DNA from: Oscheius onirici
Lineage: Eukaryota; Nematoda; Chromadorea; Rhabditida; Rhabditidae
Direction: 5' to 3'
Length of the DNA stretch: 64,000 nucleotides
NCBI GenBank assembly: GCA_932521025.1
Contig: OW051469.1
Coordinates: 9,312,398-9,376,397, forward strand
Part shown: one piece after another, positions 1-11,965 of the stretch
How the letters are laid out: every line of letters begins with the position of its first letter
How positions within the stretch are numbered: position 1 is the stretch's first letter
Notes under the pieces: model-generated
Seen by the model: only the letters and a program-made list of their open reading frames with translations
Told to the model about the DNA's origin: nothing
The model's database searches: none
Position numbers and translations under genes: made by a program

Positions 1-207
1 ATCGAGCGGCAGGACGAAAATGATGATGAAAGAAAAGTACCAGCCGATGAAGACGGATCCGCAGACCATTGGAGACAATCTGCGCCAGTTTGCATACTAA
101 ATTTCTATTTTTTGAAAAAAAAAAAAAGCTCAAAATACCTTATTTAGCAGCCAGATAGTTAAAAGGAAGCAGGAAAACAGCTCAGCTCCAAGCAGTAGCA
201 CTCCCAT
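1..207 (-). CDS. LMBR1 domain protein 2 (LMBRD2-like), N-terminal part, cut by window edge
   Basis: Two exons are visible: 139-207, starting at the ATG read at 207-205, and 1-96, which runs off the left edge. Together they give 55 codons. Exon 1 is a hydrophobic segment beginning [11 protein letters not shown] and ending LLNK. Exon 2 carries [14 protein letters not shown], which closely matches the second membrane segment of LMBRD2 proteins (human WYLCFLIVFILPLD, from memory). The family is multipass and membrane-bound and is linked to GPCR/beta-arrestin signalling in mammals. The introns are GT-AG and phase 0, and a TTCAG acceptor lies about 35 nt upstream of the ATG. Only about a tenth of the expected protein is present, so the family call rests on a short stretch. 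Confidence 0.7.
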
Positions 208-1494
208 CGTGTCACAATCGGCTCATACCGTTTCGGAGCCTGAACAGGGGAAAATTAGCTAATTTTTGGTTAAAAATAGGGAAAGAAGAGCAAAATGACG
301 TCGGTACGCAATTCGGGCAAGCTCGGCCCACACACTGATCGATTTCCCTTGGGAGCGTGAGTTCAGGAGTCATTTGATAGCTCACTATTTTCGGCTCGTT
401 TTTTAAAGCCAAATTTTGATACGGACCTATTATTTACCCCCCAAAAGTCACAAAAGGTCAATTTCAGCTACGTGTCAAAGACTCCAGTGCTATTAGCACG
501 TTTTTCTTCAAATTTCGAGGTAGAGAGTCACAAGAGCCTAGTTTTTCAATGGGAAACGTCCTGCTGTAAAATGGCTGATATTATGGGGGAAAACAGAATT
601 CGGGCTCTTCGTTGTTTTCTGACTGTTTTTGACGAAACTCAGCCGCTTCAAAACAAAGACAGTAGCTAAATCCACTTTTGATTTCTCCCAGGTCTGTGGT
701 TCTGCAGCTCTAATTGAGGATAAGGAGGGGGAGCTTTGTGAGCAAATTAATATTTAACAAGTCACGACAAGAAAAGCAAGTGCGCGAACTTTAATTCTTG
801 CAACTTGACAGAGTGGTTTTTTTTGGAGAGAATGGGATCCTGGAGCAGAATGACGGGGGAAAAATGAAAGAGAAACTGTAATTGTGGGTCCGGGAAAGAA
901 GTGGATAAATGAAGACAATCTTTAGCCCTAGAAGGGCGCTACTATCTTTGCCTTACTAAGTTTCGATAAAAAAACTCGACAACTGCGGACACCATTGCAC
1001 TTTGTTAAAGAAAGATGTACTCAATCTTCAGAGAAAAGAAGATACATTTAAGTCCAGACAGGTTTCAAAATCTACAAGATACCCATTTGTCACATCATGA
1101 AGATTGGAGCGGAAAGAAGCATCTGAACTTTTAACATTTTTATTTCTTTTCTTTTTGGGGTTTCAATCATTCGCCGTAAGTCTCTCACAAATCACACACA
1201 GAAGAAGACTAAACGAGCGTCAAACGGGTTGGGATATAACAGAAGAAATACAAAAATTTCCAAAATTTTTGCAGGGGAGAGAATAAAATGAGAGACAATC
1301 AGCGGTTAAAAATCCCCAACTACTCTAAATAATAAAAGGAAGGGGAAGCTGACAAATTACTGCAAAATACGGAAACTTGGGCAAAAATGGTGGGTGAAGA
1401 AGTCACAACAATGGAAGGAAATAATGGGATTTTTTTAGAGTTTTTGAGAGAGAGAGAGAAAACTACCCGAAAGTATTAGAAATCTCTGGAGAGG
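208..1494. other. Intergenic, no gene seen
   Basis: AT-rich sequence between the LMBRD2-like start and the PAIP1 stop, both on the - strand. The short ORFs here (up to about 65 codons) lack splice support or family resemblance. It presumably holds the PAIP1 3' end and LMBRD2 upstream signals, but no specific site was recognised. Confidence 0.5.
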
Positions 1495-4400
1495 TTATGA
1501 AGAAGATTTGGTGGCTTCTTCTTCGACAGTAACAGGAGGCTGTGGAGTCGTCGAATGCTCGTCGTCGTCTTCGCGAACGCTGAGGTCGTTGATCATGCTC
1601 ATTGTGCGCTCCATTAGAGCTTCTTCCTTCATGAAAGAATCGAACTCGTTCATTACGTCAACTTCATCCAGGGAGGTGTCGGAGGGGTCGTTCATCGAGA
1701 ACTGACTGCTGGCTGGAAATGGTGAGAGTTAGACAAGGTTTGTAATGGGAAAATTGTGATCTTTTGGAAGTTTAGAGGCGGCTGCTGAACAAAATTAAAT
1801 CTTTTAAATGTTCGTCCAATGATGCGGGCAAAAGGTGGCAATTTAGAAAACTGGCATTTCGTCCAAAATTTGGAAGAAACGGGTCTGATAAACTAGACGA
1901 AAAGATTGGGCACTCAAAGTCGTTTTTTCAGTAGGAAGGAAGACATTTCACATGTGTCTCAAAGCGATAAACTATCCGATTGCAATATTCCATCACCTTT
2001 CCGAAGAATGGTAAAAAGAAACTCACATTCGCCCTCTAAACACTCCTCCAAGAACTTGCTCTCATCATCATTGAGTTCGAGAATGCTGCCATCGGCGCAG
2101 TAGACAGACGGACTCGTCTTCGTGACCTGAAATTGACGGAATTAGCAAGCTAAGCAAAACGGATGATATTTCAACTGGGAGCTCATATTCAGTGTTTTCG
2201 TTCCTGAATTTTCTAATTTTCCAGTTTTCAGGTTGTCAGTCGAAATAGTCTTGAAAAAAACTTACAACAGGCCCCCATCCCTTGCTTCTCTGATCAATCA
2301 AATCCTTAATTTGTGCCTTGATCGTCTCGCTGAGCTTTGGGTGTCCATTGGCGTGGCCCATAAGCGTGGAGAGGAGCTGACAGAGATCGTCGTAGACGGC
2401 CGGCACGCTGTCCAAATCACGTCCAGCCAGCTTCAGAACCTGCAGCAGGAGCTTCATCGACTCGTCACTGACGTTGCTCGAATGCAAGAAATCCTTCATT
2501 TGGACGATGACGGCATCTGCGAGCGGCGGCAGCTTCTTCCCGGCAACTTCCTGAATTTGCAGCTCCTATTTTGGGGGTAAAAATGACGTTTTTAGCGTAT
2601 TTTTGTGGTCTTTAACCACATTTAACATAAAAATGTGGAAATATAGCAAAAACAAGAGACTAACAGTTTCGAGACGAGTGTAGAGGTCGGAGAAGAACAT
2701 GAGCAGATTGGCCTTCTGCTGGAAGGTGCCCGTTTTCGGACGATTGTTGTGCGTCTGCTCCAGAACGGGCAGAATGGCAGCTGTCATTAAATCCGGGACC
2801 TCGTTGGCCAGGAAGGCGACAAGTCGAGCCATCGTGTACTGAGCCTGGTAGTCCGTATGAGAAGTAAAGGGCATCGGAGGAGGCGTGACCATGGTAGCCT
2901 GCAAAATTTTGAATGTTTTTAGAAGGGAAAAAGGGCCTACCATTTCACAGGCCGTCTGAATTGCCAGCTTCTTGGCCTCGATGCTCATATGCTTGGAGCT
3001 CATGCGGTCCTTGATGGCCAGGGCCCACGAGTTGAAGTCTTCTCCTCCCGGAAGCAGTTGCTCCAGTCCGACCAGAATCTGAAATTTCGGAGGGTCAAAA
3101 TAGTTGAAAATAGAGCCTACCTCCTGAATCTCCTTGTAATTTTCCGACTTTTGATGCTGTTCGCGTAGATCGTCCGTGGCTACGTATTGTTGCTGTTGGG
3201 CAAAGCCGTACTGAAACATATACGTGTAAATAATGACATTCTAGTAACCAAAATCAGCCTGGTTTTCAAACAAATGTAAGTTTTTTTAAGAAATTTCGTC
3301 CAAATCGAGATGGTCCAATGGGATAAGCTAGCTAACTTCGTCAAAGGAAATGGCAACAATCGGTTAAAAATCACCCAACAAACTACGTCAGATCGATTAA
3401 AAACTAGGAAAAACTCACCTGATCGAATCCCAAGTCGTCTCCTTGGTAGAAAGCAGTCATGGCGGGAGCCTGAAATTACTTAATGTTAATACGAAAGAGG
3501 GTGAACATTGAAATTTGTCCCAGGTGGAAAAATGTTTGCCAAAAGAACGCCGTGTGGATTCAGCTAGCTGAACATTTGGCTGGTTAGAGAGCGTAGGACA
3601 AAAACACAAGGATGATGAGTGAAAGTTTCGCGCGAAATCCATAGAAATCGTCCAAATTTTCTTTCAAAATGAAGCTAAAATGCAGTAAACAAGAGCGCCG
3701 AACGAGTGCAAAACAACTCATAAAATCGAGGCCAACTGGGCAGCGATCACTGTTTTTCCGAGAGAGAGAACGCTCGTCGAAATTGTGGCCGGACAACGCG
3801 ACGGGAGAGGGAGGAAAGAAGATCATTTGTATACACACACACTTCCCGCACGGACTCTTTCTTCGTCTTCCTCAAACAGAAAAGAACCTACGTAGTCGTT
3901 GTAGCCGAACTGCTGCTGCTGTTGCTGCTGCGGAGGCTGTGGCTGCTGGACATTTCCACCGTACATCTGTGCTGGGCTGGCGTAGCCTGGCTGTTGGTAG
4001 GCGTACTGAAAACAAGTGTTTTTTAGAGTTGGAAAGGCAAAAAGCATACAGATATCACCAGAAAATCTTCAATTTTGCCATATCTGGTCGAACTCTCTGG
4101 TTCGTTTTGCAGTGAAATGTAGGAGGAACCCGGCAGAAAGTTATGTTTAGGCGTAAAGGTTCAAATTTTAGGCAGTTGTTGGCCATAAACGAACTTCGCT
4201 GGATCAGAGGTGACAAATATGACCGAAAAAAACTTTTCAGGCTCCTCCAGACTAGATTGGGGAGGAAGCCAAACGTAATCTGGCTGGCCAAACCAGCCAG
4301 GTCTGGCCATGTTTTTCATTTAAAAAAAAACTCCATTTCAAAAAAAAATCTCCTTTCAAAATGGTCAATTTCCCAGCTTTCTCACTAAAAACAACCAAAC

Positions 4401-4836
4401 TTCTGTCAAAACAATTCCTTCAGCAGTGTCTACACTCCCGAGTTCCGCCCCACACCATGGTCTGCTAGTGTAGTGGTTATCACGCTTCCTTCACACGGAA
4501 GAGGTCGCCGGTTCGAACCCGGCGCAGACCTACGTTTTTTGTCTTTTCAAGAATGAAGTTTTTTTTTCGCTTCAAATACAGCGGGTAAAGGGAAAATCTT
4601 ACCGAATTAGGCTGGCCATACATCGACTGCTGCTGCGGCATTCCTCCTCCATAATTCGGCTGTTGTTGTTGCCGAGGCACGAAGGTGTTGGCGTTCGGAT
4701 TGAAGAGATGATGCTGGCCGGACTGCTGTTGGAAATGTTGTGACATCATTTGTTGCTGCTGCGGCTGCCGCTGCATGTCCATTCCTTGCAGATAGGACGG
4801 CGAGACGTTGGCCCAATAGTTTATGTTGTGCGACAT
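1495..4836 (-). CDS. paip-1: Polyadenylate-binding protein-interacting protein 1 (PAIP1-like)
   Basis: Nine exons join in frame to 492 codons plus stop: 4603-4836, 3892-4005, 3419-3469, 3121-3210, 2941-3078, 2665-2898, 2266-2565, 2027-2126 and 1495-1712. The glutamine-rich N-terminus contains a PAM2-type motif, LFNPNANTFVP, which in PAIP1 binds the MLLE domain of poly(A)-binding protein. The middle exons form an MIF4G-like helical domain with LLQVLKLAGRDLD and LIDQRSKGWG, matching PAIP1 LKLTGS and LRSSNWG. An acidic tail with DEVDVMNEFDSF resembles PAM1. Human PAIP1 has 479 residues. The role is cytoplasmic stimulation of translation by linking PABP to eIF4A/eIF3. The ATG directly follows a CCTTCAG acceptor, suggesting trans-splicing. 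Intron 1 carries a tRNA-Val gene on the other strand. Confidence 0.88.
4459..4530 (+). tRNA. tRNA-Val (anticodon CAC)
   Basis: A 72 nt cloverleaf with no intron and no encoded CCA. The acceptor stem GGTCTGC pairs perfectly with GCAGACC. The anticodon stem CTTCC/GGAAG encloses the loop TTCACAC, giving anticodon CAC. The T arm GCCGG-TTCGAAC-CCGGC is perfect, and the A and B boxes (TAGTGTAGTGG, GGTTCGAACCC) are intact. A run of T follows within 10 nt as the pol III terminator. It lies inside intron 1 of the PAIP1 gene, antisense to it. Confidence 0.96.
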
Positions 4837-6141
4837 CTGAAGGAAAAGCGAGGGAAAATACGAGGAAATTGAGTAAAGACAAAATAATTACGAAGAAATA
4901 GTTTACGAGTAAAGGGAGCGATATTGGAGCAAGACATACCGATAAATAGGCAGAGGAGCACGGAAACTTGTAATTTTGACCAAATTGGCACCTAACAGGC
5001 GGATAAGGGATCAATGAGCGGAAGTTGACAAAAATAGTGAGGTTTGTTAATATTTCTGCTGAAATCAATGTTTTGTCACATGCTACGTTGAATTTTTTTT
5101 TTCTAAAAACGGAGATAGCTTGGAATTCTGCTCATTTTTGCTGGAATTCACATTTCTGAGCTTCTTAGACTCAAATAGACGAAAACCGCTAACAAGAACA
5201 TGCGTGGGAGAGAAAAGAAAGACTTTTCATGCAGTTTTAGTCGAAAATATGGTGAAAATGTCACACAATGAGAATTGCTGCCGTTAGTAGCAAAAATACA
5301 GCTTGTACAAAGTAGGGTGTTTCACCATCGTCAGCAGTCATTTTCAGTATATTTCCAGTCATAAAGACCTAATGGAATCGATTACAAGTATTTTACAGCC
5401 AAAAAAAATAGAAGAACACCTGTAGTTGACCTTAGAGCCATAAAATAAGCCCAGGTGGACAAGCAACGGTTGCTGGGGAGATTTCGATGGAATTGAGCGT
5501 TGGAAATAAATAACAAGATGTGAACATATGATGGCGATCAGATTATCCCGAATTACTGGGGAAAAGAAATAAACGAACATTTTGGGTGAAAATACGAAGT
5601 GAACTTGTTCAGAATGCGCACAACATTAAGAATAGACAATTTTCACGTGGCATAGCTTTCAATTGTTGAAAAACGAGCTTTTTAGTATTCTACAAGCGTC
5701 TTTTCGACCAAAAGAACACAATTTTAGCTTTTTTTGAGTAAATGGACAAAACGAGGAGATATAAGCATGAGAAACGTGCTATTTGCGTAATTTTAGCGAA
5801 AATCTCCGACAATTTGTTGAAAAACGAGAGAAAAAGAATGTACATTTTTCGAAAACTAAATTTTAGTCGTTTGAAAGGCCCGCGTACTTCTGGCCGCCAA
5901 CATTTAAATAAAAAACGAGCGGGAATATAAAAAAGGAAGGATTTTGTGGCAAAATCTGGTAAAAACAAAATTTGTTCGCTGGAATGATAGGGAAACAAGC
6001 CCAGAACATGAAACAACAAAAAATAGTAAGAAATAACTTTATAACGAGAGTAATTTTAACGAAAACTACGTAAAAGCACCCGTAAAAGTTTTTAACAAAA
6101 TAATCAAAAACAACCTATTTCTATAAAAAGAAAACTATGCT
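4837..6141. other. Intergenic, no gene seen
   Basis: A 1.3 kb AT-rich gap between the PAIP1 start and the TTC19 stop. ORFs here (up to 153 codons on the - strand at 4607-5068) overlap PAIP1 exon 1 or are low-complexity and have no plausible splice structure. The gap is too long for simple operon linkage of TTC19 and PAIP1, so PAIP1 probably has its own promoter here. Confidence 0.5.
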
Positions 6142-8730
6142 CTAGAAAAGCCACCAGGTCTTCTTTTTGCCCTTGCTGCAGTCCCTCTCGAGATCCTTCA
6201 GGAACTTTTGGCAATATTGCTGTATTCGAGGATCTTCTGAACGAGCCAAGCTGACAGCCTTCTTCGCATATTCTAGAGCTTCTTCCTGGAAATAATGGCA
6301 GTTTTATTAATTTCTTTTACAAACATTGGGAATTTTGTCATGGAAAGACAAACTGGGAAGAGGACGGATTTGTACGGAAACTTGATCACAATTCTAGTGA
6401 ACACATACAATCTTATGTGACTATTTTTTTCACTTCTTGGCTTGTGCTAAAATGGAATACTTGATTTTTTCGTGAGAACAATTCGGACGGAGGGATACTT
6501 TTAAACGAAAAACCCCGTATAAAATAAACTGTTTCTACAGCTTTCTCATGTAAACTTACGATTATTAACGACCGTTATGGAAATCTCCATATTTTGCAGG
6601 TCTGCATGTTTCAAGGACTTTTCTAGCTAAATACGTTGGTCCATTTTAGCCAATTTCTAGCCGTATAATTTCAATACCTAGCCTTCTTTGTTCACACTAT
6701 AAAAGCCTACCTTATTGCCTGCATGAAATAACGCCTCGGCATAGTTACAATAGTAGCCGGGCAGGAGATTGGCGAATTCGTTGACGTAGATTACGCGCTG
6801 TATCCCAATTTTCAAATACTTCAAGGCGAGGTCGAATCTGAACTATCTTCTTAGATAAAAAGATATAAAGCGAACCTATTCTTGAGAATTAGAGCGGCTC
6901 CAAAGTTGTTGAGCAGGTTGACCGTGTGGAAGGCGCTGCTGCCGTAAATCTGATATGCAATCTGAATGGGAAGTGGCGGAAAAATTAGATAGTTTTAAAG
7001 CGATCTCGCTGCGAGACCAATTCAAGTGGTCCCGTCACGATCTGTTTTTTCGTGTTTAGCTCGAAATGCAGGTTTCATAACTTCAGGACGAAAATTACTA
7101 AAATTCGTCGATCCGGCTGGAAAGTACGTAACGTGGCCTAGGGTACTTTTTCACGCTGAATCGATTGAGCATAGTTTTAGTGCTAAAAAAGTGCGTGTAA
7201 AATGCTAATCATGCAGCTTTTGAAACAAACTTCGCGGTGACATCTGCTGTAAGCGTGACACGGGACCAATGTAATTAGTCTTGCAGCGATATTTCGTCGC
7301 CTAAATAGAAAACAAGAAGCCAAAACAAACCTTGAGAACTTCGTCCATGTACTCTTCGGCTTCGCGCAGACGGTCCTCTCCGCAGTAATTGACCAGAAAA
7401 TGAGCATAATTCTCCAGTGCCATTCCCATCAGAGCCAGCGGGCCCGTATACTCTTCGCCATAGGTGTCGACTGTGTGTCTGTCTTCGACCAGGGCTCCGT
7501 GTGCAATCGAGAACTTCTTCATATGATCTTGGACTACCTGAAAACAAAGTTCTGGTTCGTTCGGACGGCAAAAGAGCGCGCTGCCGCTGCGGCACATAAC
7601 ATGCGTCGGATGGCGCAGTGGTTGGAGGCCTTAGCCGTAGTCTGAGTCTTTTTGCCTTTTCAAGCACTACAAATTTTTGCAAAAAAAAAACACTAAAAAA
7701 GGACAAACCTGCATCTGTTTCCTCATACAGTGTCGAAATCCGGATTCCGCATTTTCCAGGAGTCCTTTTCTCGCGAAAATGTCTGCCAGCTTCAGAGAAA
7801 CGCCGATGAATTCCGGATCGCTGTCGCGCTTCCCATGAACTTCAATCAGCCTAAATTTTGAAATTTTGTAAAACAAACTCTGGACGGCAAAATTATCTCG
7901 AAATTTTGACAAAGAGCTCGAATGATAAAAAATAGACGAAAACTGCGCGTTTCGGGCAAATTTCGAGATACTTTCCACATTCTAGAGGTTGGCCTTCGAT
8001 AAACTTGCTTAGAAAACTTGAAAGCCTGAACTAGGATCTGGAATTACCAACAAAGCTTACCGTTTAATAACAAGCCGGAAAAATTGTTCAGCGTCCTCGA
8101 CGTCGCCCTTCTGATAGTACGTATTAGCCAGCTCGTCAAAAACTCGCGTAATTGGCAGCTCTTCTTTCCGATCCTGGGCTTCTTCCAGGGCAATTTGAAG
8201 AACTTGAATGGCGTCCTCGTAACGGCCGTATTTTCTGTGTAACCATGACTGAAAAATGGGTACTTTTAGGAGTAAATGACAAAAAATAACCTGCTTAATT
8301 TTTTCCTTCAACGAGTCCTTATCCAGACGAACGGGCTGGATTCCGAGAACATCTTTGATCGTCACGAGCCAGGAGAGACTCAGTAGGGCGGCTCCACGTC
8401 GGAATGAAGAGAAGAAGCCGTTTCTGAAGAGGAAAAAACTTATGAACAATGGAAAGTGATGCTCAGATTGATCACAGCCGAAAATAGCCGATTTTAGTTT
8501 GCAAAAACAGAAATAAATCAAGCCTTATCCGTAAGAATGGCATGAAAGCTAATTGTGAGAATTCACGCACGTTTCGTTTCAGAACAAGAACAGCGGATTC
8601 GGCAGCAACGAAATTGAATATTCCGCGTAAGTCGTCCAGCACAGTGAAGAAAAAAATTTGTAAAGTGAACACTTATGGAAAAAGCATCGACACCAAACGG
8701 CCATGAAACAGACAGTGAAAAGTTTTGCAT
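6142..8730 (-). CDS. ttc-19: Tetratricopeptide repeat protein 19, mitochondrial (TTC19-like)
   Basis: Eight exons: about 8567-8730 (N-terminus uncertain), 8291-8423, 8061-8248, 7709-7850, 7331-7537, 6876-6961, 6711-6837 and 6142-6285, all phase-consistent. The N-terminus is rich in Arg, Cys and Ser like a mitochondrial presequence. A hydrophobic segment, AALLSLSWLVTIKDVLG, follows, then TPR-like helices including VSLKLADIFARKGLLENAE, which aligns with human TTC19 ISLKLASIYAAQN. TTC19 is an inner-membrane factor that clears Rieske fragments from respiratory complex III. Start choice: the ATG at 8730 follows a TTTTGCCTCTGCCAG acceptor by 9 nt. An upstream in-frame ATG at 8832 is possible. The gene is probably the last member of the mRpL27-LIN-7-ISCA2-TTC19 group. 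Confidence 0.75.
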
Positions 8731-9109
8731 GACGATAGACTGGCAGAGGCAAAATTTATCCAAAAAGGCTATACCTTTCTCCTCTCGTCCACTTCCAATC
8801 CCAATTTCTTCTTCCTCTCTCATTTTTGGCACTCGTCGTCGGCTTGCCGAGCTCGTGCGACAAGCGCAGAATGGCTAGCAGCTGTCGCGACGGCAGAAAC
8901 CGCATTCGTGTTGTAAGCATCTAAATGACGGGATTTTTGGGCCGGAATTATGAGAAATTTCGTGCGAAAACATGTGAATATAACACTACGTAAGTATTTA
9001 CGCATTTTAACGGAAAATTGGTAAAACATGAAAAGATGAATAGAAATCTCTTATTGTCCTGGTTAAACTCAGCAAACGAGTAAAAAAAAAACCACTATAT
9101 TTATATTGG

Positions 9110-10002
9110 CTAGTCCATTTTTAGAGCAAAACTCGTGCCACAGCTGCAGCCCTTTTCCGCCACGGGGTTATTTACAACGCGAAAGCTGGCCTTCATCAAA
9201 TCTTCGGCATAGTCCACCGTCGCGCCTTTCATATAGCCGAGGGAGAGCTGAATAATGTTATTGTAGCGAAAAACAATGAAAATTACTTCATCGACGATTA
9301 CAGACACGCCGTTTTCGGTCCAGACGAGATCGTCATCGTTTATCGCCTTGTCAACGCGGAGCTTGTATTCGAAGCCGGAGCAGCCGCCGCCGTCAATTTC
9401 TATCCGTAATCGCTCTTCATTTTCGAGGATTTGCTGAAAAAAAAGCTTCAAGTAGCGGTAAGAGGACAAACTACATAAGTTTATTTTGTAAAATCCATGG
9501 ATTCTGTGCATGGCACACAAAATCATGAACAGCAAACTGGACAATTAGAAAAAAACGGCAAAAAATAGAGCAATTGAATTGTGTTCATAAAATGCTCTCA
9601 TCTCATGCCCTTCGCTTTATCGGTACAAAAAAAAGGGCACATGATGGGAATGTTGGCTTCAAACCCCTTGGAATTTCCACTTTTTTTCTCTGCAAGACGA
9701 CATGTAAGATTCTTCACGACAAAATAATGAAATGTTCGAGGACCAGAAATCATGTCTGTTGATGAAAGCATGGAAATAAGATGACTGCGAAGCTGATAGG
9801 AAAGTTCTAGAATTGTGTTCAATTCATCGTAATTTCTAAATTAAAACTCGTCAAAAAGTCTCACCTTTAGCCGTTCTTTCGCCTTCGTGGAAACTTTGAT
9901 GTCGTCATTTGAAAGTGCTCGCTGTGTTGAGAGAAACGAACTAGAGGAAACTGGCTGTCGCTGTCGGAGACACTGCCTCAAAATTATAGTCATTCGATTC
10001 AT
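9110..10002 (-). CDS. isca-2: Iron-sulfur cluster assembly 2 (ISCA2), mitochondrial
   Basis: Three exons: 9865-10002, 9287-9433 and 9110-9247, coding about 140 residues. The A-type carrier fold is clear, with GGGCSGFEYKL giving the first cysteine and GCSCGTSF the C-terminal CxC pair. All three cluster-binding cysteines are present. The Arg/Gln/Ser-rich N-terminus fits a mitochondrial targeting peptide. ISCA2 acts with ISCA1 and IBA57 in making [4Fe-4S] clusters. The ATG at 10002 immediately follows a GGCTTCAG acceptor, so a second ATG at 9993 is less likely. The stop of lin-7 is 219 nt upstream and ttc-19 starts about 380 nt downstream on the same strand. Confidence 0.92.
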
Positions 10003-10221
10003 CTGAAGCCTCAGAGTATCCCATGCTAATGCTTTGGAAGATATTTTAGAGGTTCCAACCTCAAAAATAATGAAAACGAGAAAAAATACAAAATTTATAG
10101 CTATTTTAAAGCTTCCTGAAACTGAAAACATAGGCTTAAAGCACAATATTAAGGGGGAATGGAGGGATATTTTTGTGTGACAATTTTGGCAAGGTTAATG
10201 AGAAAAAAATACAATTTGGGG

Positions 10222-11831
10222 CTATTTTTGGAGCGTCGCAGCCGGACTCTGTTGGCCTCTTCTTCGCTGCCGCTCGAAGCGTCTAAATTATTTTGGGGTT
10301 TATGAAAAAAAAACGCTCACTTTTCCATCTCATCGAGAAGTCGTGGAGTATAGCGAACGACCAGCTTGACCGTTCCTTGGGCTGACTTTAGCAAATCGAC
10401 GGCCTTCTCGTGGCATTCCGTCTCGACATTCTGAAACATCGCTCATTGGATAATTAGCAATCTAGTTTGAGCTGTTTTCTTAGCGATAAGTTTTAGCGAA
10501 TACAAAGAGTTCTCCAAATGAGAAACGGTTCTATTACAAGATCTTGGGATGAACTGACTGTAGGCTTAGGAATCTGTAGAAGGAATGAAGAATCTGCTCA
10601 GCAAATCACCGTCAATGTTCGGTCTCATTTCACAGCTCTGGCAAGCGGTCAATGCTTCTGATCAATGCAGACTATTTTCAACTCTTTTTACTCTTTTAGT
10701 ATATTTTTTGGTTCCCAACAGAAAATGGACAGTTTCTGAAACCACTCGCAGACAGTTTCTTCGTCATGTACTTCTGATAAGAAGGATTAGCATTCCGCCT
10801 AAAATTGCAAACCCTCAAATAAAATCCCAGAGTCTTACAATTTCAGGATCGAAACTTTGAAAAAATGCTCGTCCAAAAGTTTTGCTGCAGCAACGACAAC
10901 AATCACTTTGCTACACTGTAAGTCGTGTTTTCGTGTATTCTGGGATTACTTAGTGAAAGAGCGCTGAACTTTACTGAACAAACATGATAAACTAGGAAAT
11001 TAAGATGAAAGGCTAATACAAATTTGACGGACTTTCAATCGCTCGAACTTTTGACCTGAACGTTTGGAAAAATCTAAATATATTGGATCCAGGTCAAAAG
11101 CAAGACCGTGGGCACAAAAATGGAAAAAGATAGCTTGAAATGAAGAAAATCTTACCACTCCATTGACTGCGATGAGTTGATCGCCTCGTTTCAGACCTCC
11201 GTGTCTGTCAGCCACTCCTCCAGGTATAATTCTACAAAATCACCATTACAAATAGGAAATAGGAAAAAAAGTACCTTGAAATGTAAATTGGTGAATTCTG
11301 CTCCTTGCCGCCCATCACATTGAATCCGAGACCCTGATCCGTCTTCGGCAGCTCGACGATTCGCGGATGAGCGTGTCCCTCGGCTGCTGCGAAAGCTGCA
11401 ACGGTTGCTTTGGCTGTGGCTGACGCCCGGACCTATTATTTCATTTTTTTTTAATAAAAATCTAAAAAATTACCTCAGCTGATCCATCCAGGTCAATTGT
11501 GTCGTAGACGCTCTCATAGACCTCCCGAACGGCTCCAAAAAAGTCTGATTGGAGTATTTTCTGCAGTGTTAGCAGTTTGGCCGAGTTGACTTCGCCCGTC
11601 TTCTGCACATGCTCGATCAGCTCCAGAATCCTGTGGATGTCTAGAAAGTGGGAGATTCTAGAGGAAGAGGATGTTAAGCGACAGAAAGCTTCCGATTTTG
11701 ACTAATTTTCAGGTTATTTGAGGCATTTTAGTGAGTTTAGCGAATGGAAAACGAAATCGTTCAACTACTCTTTGCAAAAAAAACGGCTCACCTCTTTCCA
11801 AATTCGGCTTTTCCTCAAAGGGAGCGTTCAT
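10222..11831 (-). CDS. lin-7: LIN-7/Veli scaffold protein (L27 + PDZ)
   Basis: Six exons: 11792-11831, 11474-11640, 11275-11432, 11156-11231, 10321-10430 and 10222-10282, totalling 203 codons plus stop. The N-terminus [16 protein letters not shown] begins the L27 domain, which pairs with LIN-2/CASK. The PDZ domain has the [20 protein letters not shown] carboxylate-binding strand and the [18 protein letters not shown] turn, almost identical to metazoan LIN-7. The protein sits at basolateral and synaptic membranes in the LIN-2/LIN-7/LIN-10 complex and localises receptors such as LET-23. Human LIN7 proteins are 197-233 residues, so length is normal. The ATG is 2 nt after a TTTTCAG acceptor and only 134 nt downstream of the mRpL27 stop. 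Confidence 0.95.
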
Positions 11832-11965
11832 TACTGAAAATGATGCAACTTTCAAGGTCCGGGTGGAAGAATATCACGATAATGAAGCGATCAACGCTGG
11901 TAGATTTACAAAACTGATGAGGGATCTAACGAATTCATTTTCATAACAATAACAAAAAATAACGA

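Noticed and set aside
3669..4115. 148-codon + strand ORF over PAIP1
   Set aside because: It is the antisense shadow of the glutamine-rich PAIP1 exon 2 and its introns.
7605..7640. tRNA-like start GGATGGCGCAGTGGTTGGAGG
   Set aside because: Only a D-arm-like piece; no anticodon stem, T arm or acceptor pairing follows.
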